From Geomonas sp. RF6 (GTDB lineage: Bacteria > Desulfobacterota > Desulfuromonadia > Geobacterales > Geobacteraceae), in the NCBI RefSeq assembly GCF_021044625.1, contig NZ_CP087999.1, positions 2,701,001 to 2,765,000 on the forward strand: a stretch of DNA of 64,000 bases. Reading direction: 5' to 3'. Positions 59,798 through 64,000 of the stretch are shown here, piece after piece (the stretch's first letter is position 1; the number at the start of each line of letters is the position of its first letter). The position numbers were made by a program, and so were the translations under genes. Below the pieces are notes generated by a model. It saw only the letters and a list, made by a program, of their open reading frames with translations. It had not been told where the DNA came from and searched no databases.

Positions 59798-60676
59798 GTG
59801 GAACTTCACCACGTCACCATAATATTCACCGCTACCCTCACCGCGAACCTCCCCGACCCCTTTGCCCTCTTCTCCGTGCGAGGCGCCTTCGAGGAGTCCT
59901 TCCGGGAGGCGGTCGGCTGCCGCAGGGGTGCATGCCCAGGCTGCCTGCGCACCGGATCGTGCGCCTTCGCCGCCAACTTCGCCCAGGAGCTCTCCCGCGA
60001 CCCGGAGGGGCTGCGCCGCCACCAGAAGCCCCCTCTCCCCTTCGTCTTCCGGATGCCGGTCCTTCCCCCCCTCCCGAATCGCGGCAAGAGTCTGGAGTGC
60101 TCCCTCACCCTCTTCGGAAGCGCCATCCAGCACTTCGACAACTACCTCGGCGCGGCCGCCCTCCTCTTTCGCAGGGTGGGCGCCCACCTTTCCGCGGTCG
60201 AGCTCCTCTCCCCCGGAGGTGAGCGCTCCCCTCTCCCCGCCGGAACCTCGGCCGCCGACAGCCCCTTGCCGCTTCTGACCGCAGCCGACCCCCTCTCCGC
60301 CGGCCCCCTTGCCCCGGACCGGGTGACCGTCGATTTTCTTACGCCGCTGCGGCTGCCGAGCGAGGGGAAGGTCCTGAGACAGATCGATTTTTCCCACTTC
60401 GCCCGCGCGCTGCTACGTCGCGTCTCCACGGTCGCCTACTACTACGGCGGCATCGAGCTTCCCCTCGACTACCGAGCCCTCGCTGCGGCGAGCGAGAAGG
60501 TGACCTGCACCTCTTCCACGACCCGCTTCACCCAGTGGGGAAAGACCTCCGGTATTGTGGGAACGCTTTCTTTCTGCGGTGATATCGAGGAATTCCATCT
60601 CCTCCTGCTCCTCGGCCGGGCCATGCACCTCGGAAAGGGAGCGTCCTTCGGCCTCGGCCACTTCCAGATCTCCTGA
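59798..60676 (+). CDS. Orphan Cas6-family RAMP protein
   Basis: 292 residues from GTG 59798 (AAGGATC upstream); the frame upstream encodes only the 9-bp repeat. N-terminal Cys cluster C..GACPGC...GSCAFAANF, then PPLPFVFRMPVLPP. The C-terminal Cas6 fold has VTVDFLTPLRL, FARALLRRVSTVAYYYGG, LPLDYRALAAASEKV, SGIVGTLSFCGD and the Gly-rich loop LGKGASFGLGHFQI. This is the PF10040-type Cas6 used for crRNA processing. No cas gene or array is in the window. Between frdCAB and ftsH. Alternatively a domesticated RAMP with another RNA target. Confidence 0.8.
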   Translation: MELHHVTIIFTATLTANLPDPFALFSVRGAFEESFREAVGCRRGACPGCLRTGSCAFAANFAQELSRDPEGLRRHQKPPLPFVFRMPVLPPLPNRGKSLECSLTLFGSAIQHFDNYLGAAALLFRRVGAHLSAVELLSPGGERSPLPAGTSAADSPLPLLTAADPLSAGPLAPDRVTVDFLTPLRLPSEGKVLRQIDFSHFARALLRRVSTVAYYYGGIELPLDYRALAAASEKVTCTSSTTRFTQWGKTSGIVGTLSFCGDIEEFHLLLLLGRAMHLGKGASFGLGHFQIS

Positions 60677-60834
60677 ACCCGCGCCTCTTTGCATCATGCC
60701 TGCCAAAGCCGGCTCCCTGCCTTGTAATACCCGCTGTACCGGTTTAAAATACCCTTAGCCGAAGTGCCGGCCCCGCAGCGGGCGCCCCCTTCGGACCCTT
60801 CCTCTTTTAGAAAAGCCGCATTACGGGAGATGCT

Positions 60835-62703
60835 ATGGGGCCAACCATCTGGAGGCCGCTGCTCGTTACGGTGCTGTTGCTTTTTCTGCTGGACCTCTTC
60901 TACGGCAGCGTCGTCAAGCAGGCGGCCGAAAGGGGCGCCGAGATAAGCTATAGCCGCTTCAGAGAAGAGCTCGATGCCGGTAACGTGAAGGACGTCACCC
61001 TGAGGGGCTTCTATCTCCGCGGTAACTTCCGCCAGCCCGTCAAACTTCCTGCCGCTGCCGCCGACAAGAAAGGGGGCGCAAACGATACCACCTCTTTCAA
61101 CACCTACATCCCTTCCCTTGGAGACAGCACCCTCATGGCGGACCTCGCCGCCCGGAAGGTGGAGGTCACCGCGCTCCCTGCCGACGGCTCGAGCGGGATG
61201 AACATACTCCTCTACCTCCTGCCGTGGCTCCTCATCATCGGAGTGTGGTGGTTCGTCATGAAGGGGATGAAGGCGCAGGGGCCGAGTTCCCTCATGGGAG
61301 GGTTCGCCCGCTCCGGCGCTAAGACCTACAGCTCCGAGCACCCCCACGTGACCTTCTCGGACGTCGCGGGGCTTAATGAGGCGAAGCAGGAGCTGCGCGA
61401 GGTGGTGGAGTATCTGAAGGACCCGAAGAAATTCCAGATGATAGGGGGGAAGGTTCCGAAAGGGATTCTCCTGGTAGGCCCCCCGGGCACCGGAAAAACG
61501 CTCCTCGCGCGAGCGGTCGCCGGTGAAGCCGGTGTCGCCTTCCTTTCTATCTCGGCCTCCCAGTTCATCGAGATGTTTGTCGGCGTCGGCGCGAGCCGGG
61601 TGCGCGATCTCTTCGCCAACGCAAGAAAGAGCGTCCCGAGCATCATCTTCATCGACGAGCTCGATGCCGTCGGCCGCAGCCGCGGTGCCGGTTTTGGCGG
61701 CGGTCACGACGAGAGGGAGCAGACGCTGAACCAGCTTCTGTCCGAGATGGACGGATTCGACCCCCACGAGGAGGTCGTGGTGATGGCGGCGACGAACCGC
61801 CCCGATGTCCTCGACCCCGCGCTGCTGCGCCCGGGGCGCTTCGACCGCAACGTGGTCATCGAGCGCCCGGACTGGCGCGACCGGGAGCAGATCCTCAAGG
61901 TGCACACCCGCAAGGTGCCGCTCGCCGCGGACGTCGATCTCGCCGTCATCGCCAAGGGGACGCCGGGGATGACCGGCGCCGACCTGGAGGGGCTGGTGAA
62001 CGAGGCGGCGATACTCGCGGCGCGCGACAATGTGCAGGTAGTCACCGGCGACCATCTTGAGCGCGCGAAGGACAAGATCCTCATGGGAGGTGAGCGGCAC
62101 ATGGTGATCTCCTTCGAGGAGAAGCGGCTCACCGCCTACCACGAGGCCGGCCACGCCCTGGTGGCGCGGCTCCTGCCGAGCACCGACCCGGTGCACAAGG
62201 TCACCATCATCCCGCGCGGCCGCGCCCTCGGCGTCACGCAGCAGCTCCCGGAGGACGACCGCTACCACTACCCCCGTTCCTACCTGGTGAACCGGCTCTG
62301 CGTCATTCTGGGGGGGCGCGCAGCGGAAAAGCTCATCTTCAACGACGTCTCCACTGGGGCGCAGAACGACCTTAAGACCGTCACGGAGCTCGCCGAGAAG
62401 ATGGTGTGCCAGTGGGGGATGAGCGAAAAGATCGGGGCGATGACCTTCTCCCGCGGCGAGGAGCACCCTTTCCTCGGCATGAAGCTCGCGGAGGAGAAGA
62501 CCTTCTCGGAGGAAATGGCCTGGATGATAGACCAGGAGATCGCCGCCCTGATACGGAATGCGGAACAGCGAACGCTCGAGCTCGTCTCCACCAACAAAAC
62601 GAAGCTCGACGCACTCGCGGAGGCGCTTCTCGAAGAAGAGACCCTGGACGGCCAGCGAGTCGATGAAGTCCTGGCCACCGCCTCAGAGGCGGCCCGCATG
62701 TAG
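60835..62703 (+). CDS. ftsH: Membrane ATP-dependent zinc metalloprotease FtsH
   Basis: 622 residues. Two N-terminal transmembrane helices (~7-24 and ~124-143) frame a periplasmic domain. AAA+ module: Walker [10 protein letters not shown], Walker [12 protein letters not shown], pore loop near [31 protein letters not shown]. Zinc protease site HEAGH and downstream Asp in the [15 protein letters not shown] region. Degrades unstable membrane and cytoplasmic proteins. ATG 60835 has weak upstream GGGAGATGCT. Confidence 0.95.
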   Translation: MGPTIWRPLLVTVLLLFLLDLFYGSVVKQAAERGAEISYSRFREELDAGNVKDVTLRGFYLRGNFRQPVKLPAAAADKKGGANDTTSFNTYIPSLGDSTLMADLAARKVEVTALPADGSSGMNILLYLLPWLLIIGVWWFVMKGMKAQGPSSLMGGFARSGAKTYSSEHPHVTFSDVAGLNEAKQELREVVEYLKDPKKFQMIGGKVPKGILLVGPPGTGKTLLARAVAGEAGVAFLSISASQFIEMFVGVGASRVRDLFANARKSVPSIIFIDELDAVGRSRGAGFGGGHDEREQTLNQLLSEMDGFDPHEEVVVMAATNRPDVLDPALLRPGRFDRNVVIERPDWRDREQILKVHTRKVPLAADVDLAVIAKGTPGMTGADLEGLVNEAAILAARDNVQVVTGDHLERAKDKILMGGERHMVISFEEKRLTAYHEAGHALVARLLPSTDPVHKVTIIPRGRALGVTQQLPEDDRYHYPRSYLVNRLCVILGGRAAEKLIFNDVSTGAQNDLKTVTELAEKMVCQWGMSEKIGAMTFSRGEEHPFLGMKLAEEKTFSEEMAWMIDQEIAALIRNAEQRTLELVSTNKTKLDALAEALLEEETLDGQRVDEVLATASEAARM

Positions 62704-63008
62704 CCTCACCGGCATGCACACCCGCACCCCTTTCCCTGATGAAAAGACCTCAGGCACATCGCGGCACTTCCTCTCACCCCGCACCTGGCATGCGTTTGCG
62801 ACAGCCGGTCCATTTGCAAAGCTCCCTCTTTATGTCATAGTTCTACCTGCTCAAAAATTACACACCTTTAAGGTGTCTCCCGCTCCGCGCCGCTCCCCCG
62901 CCCGCTGCGGCGTTCCGTGCGGGGTAGCGGCTTCGTTCCGACCCGACCCGTCGACGGGCGACCTGCACGCATCGCCCATACCCATACCATTTCAACGAGG
63001 TGATCTTG
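62704..63008. other. Intergenic region with a small palindrome
   Basis: 305 bases between ftsH and malQ, no gene seen. ACACCTT/AAGGTGT arms (62862-62876) form a perfect 15-base palindrome that could be an operator for malQ. Confidence 0.5.
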
Positions 63009-64000
63009 ATGGTGCGACAGAGAAAAAGCGGGGTGCTCATGCACCCGACGTCCCTACCCGGTCCCGGAGGGATCGGCTCCTTTGGCGTTGAAGCACGCGA
63101 CTTCGTCGATTTTCTGCAGGCTGCCGGTCAGTCCCTCTGGCAGATTCTTCCCCTGGGGCCGACCGCCTACGGCGATTCCCCCTATTCCTGCTACTCTGCC
63201 TTCGCGGGAAATCCGCTCCTTATAAGCCTCGACAGGATCGTGGAAGAGGGGGAGCTGACCGCCAGCGAGGTGCAGATGCCGTCACTGGCGGAGCGTGTCG
63301 ACTACGGGGCGGTCGCTGCGCACAAGTTTCCCCTCCTGAAGAAGGCGGCGATGCGCTTTTTCGAGGCAGCTCCCCAGGAGCGGAAGCAGGAGTTCTGGAA
63401 CTTCTGCGACTCCACCTTCTGGCTGCACGACTACGCGCTCTTCATGACGTTGAAGGAGCACTTCTCCGGAAAGAGCTGGAACGAGTGGCCGGAGCCGATC
63501 CTGAAGCGGGAGCCGGCGGCGCTGTCGGAGTGGAGCGAAAAGCTCGGCCGCGCCATCGGGGAGCAGAAGTACGAGCAGTGGCAGTTCAGCCGCCAGTGGC
63601 ACGACCTGAAGGGATACGCTAACTCCAGAGGGGTGCAGATCGTGGGGGACCTTCCGATCTTCGTCGCCTTCGACTCTGCAGACGTGTGGGCGAACCCGCA
63701 TCTCTTCTATCTGGACGACGAGGGGAACCCGACTGTGGTGGCGGGGGTTCCGCCGGACTACTTCAGCGAGACCGGGCAACTCTGGGGGAATCCGCTCTAC
63801 AACTGGGAGCGGATGGCGATGGAAGGGTACGGCTGGTGGATCGCCAGGATCCGCAACGACCTCTCCCTCTACGACATGGTGCGCATCGACCACTTCCGCG
63901 GCTTCGAGTCGTACTGGGAGATCCCGAAAGGGGAGCCGACCGCGCAAAAGGGGAGGTGGGTGCAAGGCCCCAAGGACGCTCTCTTTGACGCGCTGCACCG
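63009..64000 (+). CDS. malQ: 4-alpha-glucanotransferase (amylomaltase), 3' end beyond window
   Basis: The visible ~330 residues start MVRQRKSGVLMHPTSLPGPG, with GAGGTGAT six bases upstream. GH77 blocks: QAAGQSLWQILPLGPTAYGD, SPYSCYSAFAGNPLLISLD, KGYANSRGVQIVGDLPIFVA, VAGVPPDYFSETGQLWGNPL and MVRIDHFRGFESYWEIPKG; the IDHFRG Asp is the family nucleophile region. Transfers glucan chains in maltodextrin/glycogen metabolism. Confidence 0.95.
   Translation, partial: MVRQRKSGVLMHPTSLPGPGGIGSFGVEARDFVDFLQAAGQSLWQILPLGPTAYGDSPYSCYSAFAGNPLLISLDRIVEEGELTASEVQMPSLAERVDYGAVAAHKFPLLKKAAMRFFEAAPQERKQEFWNFCDSTFWLHDYALFMTLKEHFSGKSWNEWPEPILKREPAALSEWSEKLGRAIGEQKYEQWQFSRQWHDLKGYANSRGVQIVGDLPIFVAFDSADVWANPHLFYLDDEGNPTVVAGVPPDYFSETGQLWGNPLYNWERMAMEGYGWWIARIRNDLSLYDMVRIDHFRGFESYWEIPKGEPTAQKGRWVQGPKDALFDALH

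Overview
The window is a GC-rich chromosomal segment of a Deltaproteobacterium (Desulfobacterota), most likely Geobacteraceae (Geobacter, Geomonas or Citrifermentans-like). This rests on recognition of gene types and on a frdCAB-type succinate dehydrogenase/fumarate reductase followed by ftsH and malQ. It also rests on the many dockerin-tailed, GGDEF-poor but two-component-rich neighbourhoods usual in that group. No rRNA, tRNA or CRISPR array was found. Coding density is high, with genes on both strands.

Layout. 1-5.2 kb, minus strand: a lipid A aminoarabinose (Arn) cluster, arnB, arnC, arnA formyltransferase half, arnA decarboxylase half, arnD (cut by the left edge), with a U32 peptidase/hydroxylase gene upstream. 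6.8-15.3 kb, plus strand: YbgF/CpoB-like TPR protein, LysM protein, dprA, topA, trmFO, a small membrane protein, maf, yggS and another small membrane protein. 15.3-16.5 kb: two paralogous small membrane proteins on the minus strand. 16.9-21.0 kb: ABC-F ATPase, two conserved unknowns and an RlmI-like methyltransferase. 21.2-25.6 kb: a Cys-rich mini-protein, a polysaccharide deacetylase, a 27-residue peptide gene behind a sigma-54-like promoter, ligA and a vapBC module. 25.7-31.2 kb: a very large secreted modular protein. 31.8-34.2 kb: M48 peptidase and a DUF898 membrane protein. 34.6-40 kb: a UvrD/Rep helicase, a relBE-like module, an exported peroxiredoxin, a cyclophilin and metK. 40-50 kb: a kinase/regulator pair, an FabK/nitronate monooxygenase-like flavoprotein, HdeD-like and coiled-coil membrane proteins, an RsbU-type response regulator, a large hybrid kinase and an iron alcohol dehydrogenase. 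50.3-53.5 kb: a Wzx-type flippase and MurJ. 53.8-55.8 kb, minus strand: mazG and tgt. 56.3-59.6 kb: sdh/frdCAB. 59.8-64 kb: an orphan Cas6-family protein, ftsH and malQ (cut by the right edge).

The intergenic spaces are rich in repeats. There are REP-like palindromes very close to the enterobacterial REP consensus, and G/C-run mosaics with flanks near GGAATTCCCGG. A ~97-bp repeat is present in opposite orientations at 21.0 and 34.3 kb. There is also a cruciform-like element and a 9-bp tandem repeat. They lie mostly between convergent genes or at gene ends, and one REP supplies the end of the vapC reading frame.

Observations most worth a second look: the Cas6-type RAMP protein with no CRISPR array or cas neighbours; the 1824-residue secreted protein (beta-helix, a dozen carboxypeptidase-regulatory-like repeats, dockerin-like end); the regulatory leader of the sdh operon (paired GTATAC operator, good promoter, 15-codon upstream ORF); a dense DnaA-box hairpin between murJ and mazG; and the tiny peptide gene behind a sigma-54-like promoter. 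All coordinates and starts were read by eye; no database search or skew calculation was run.
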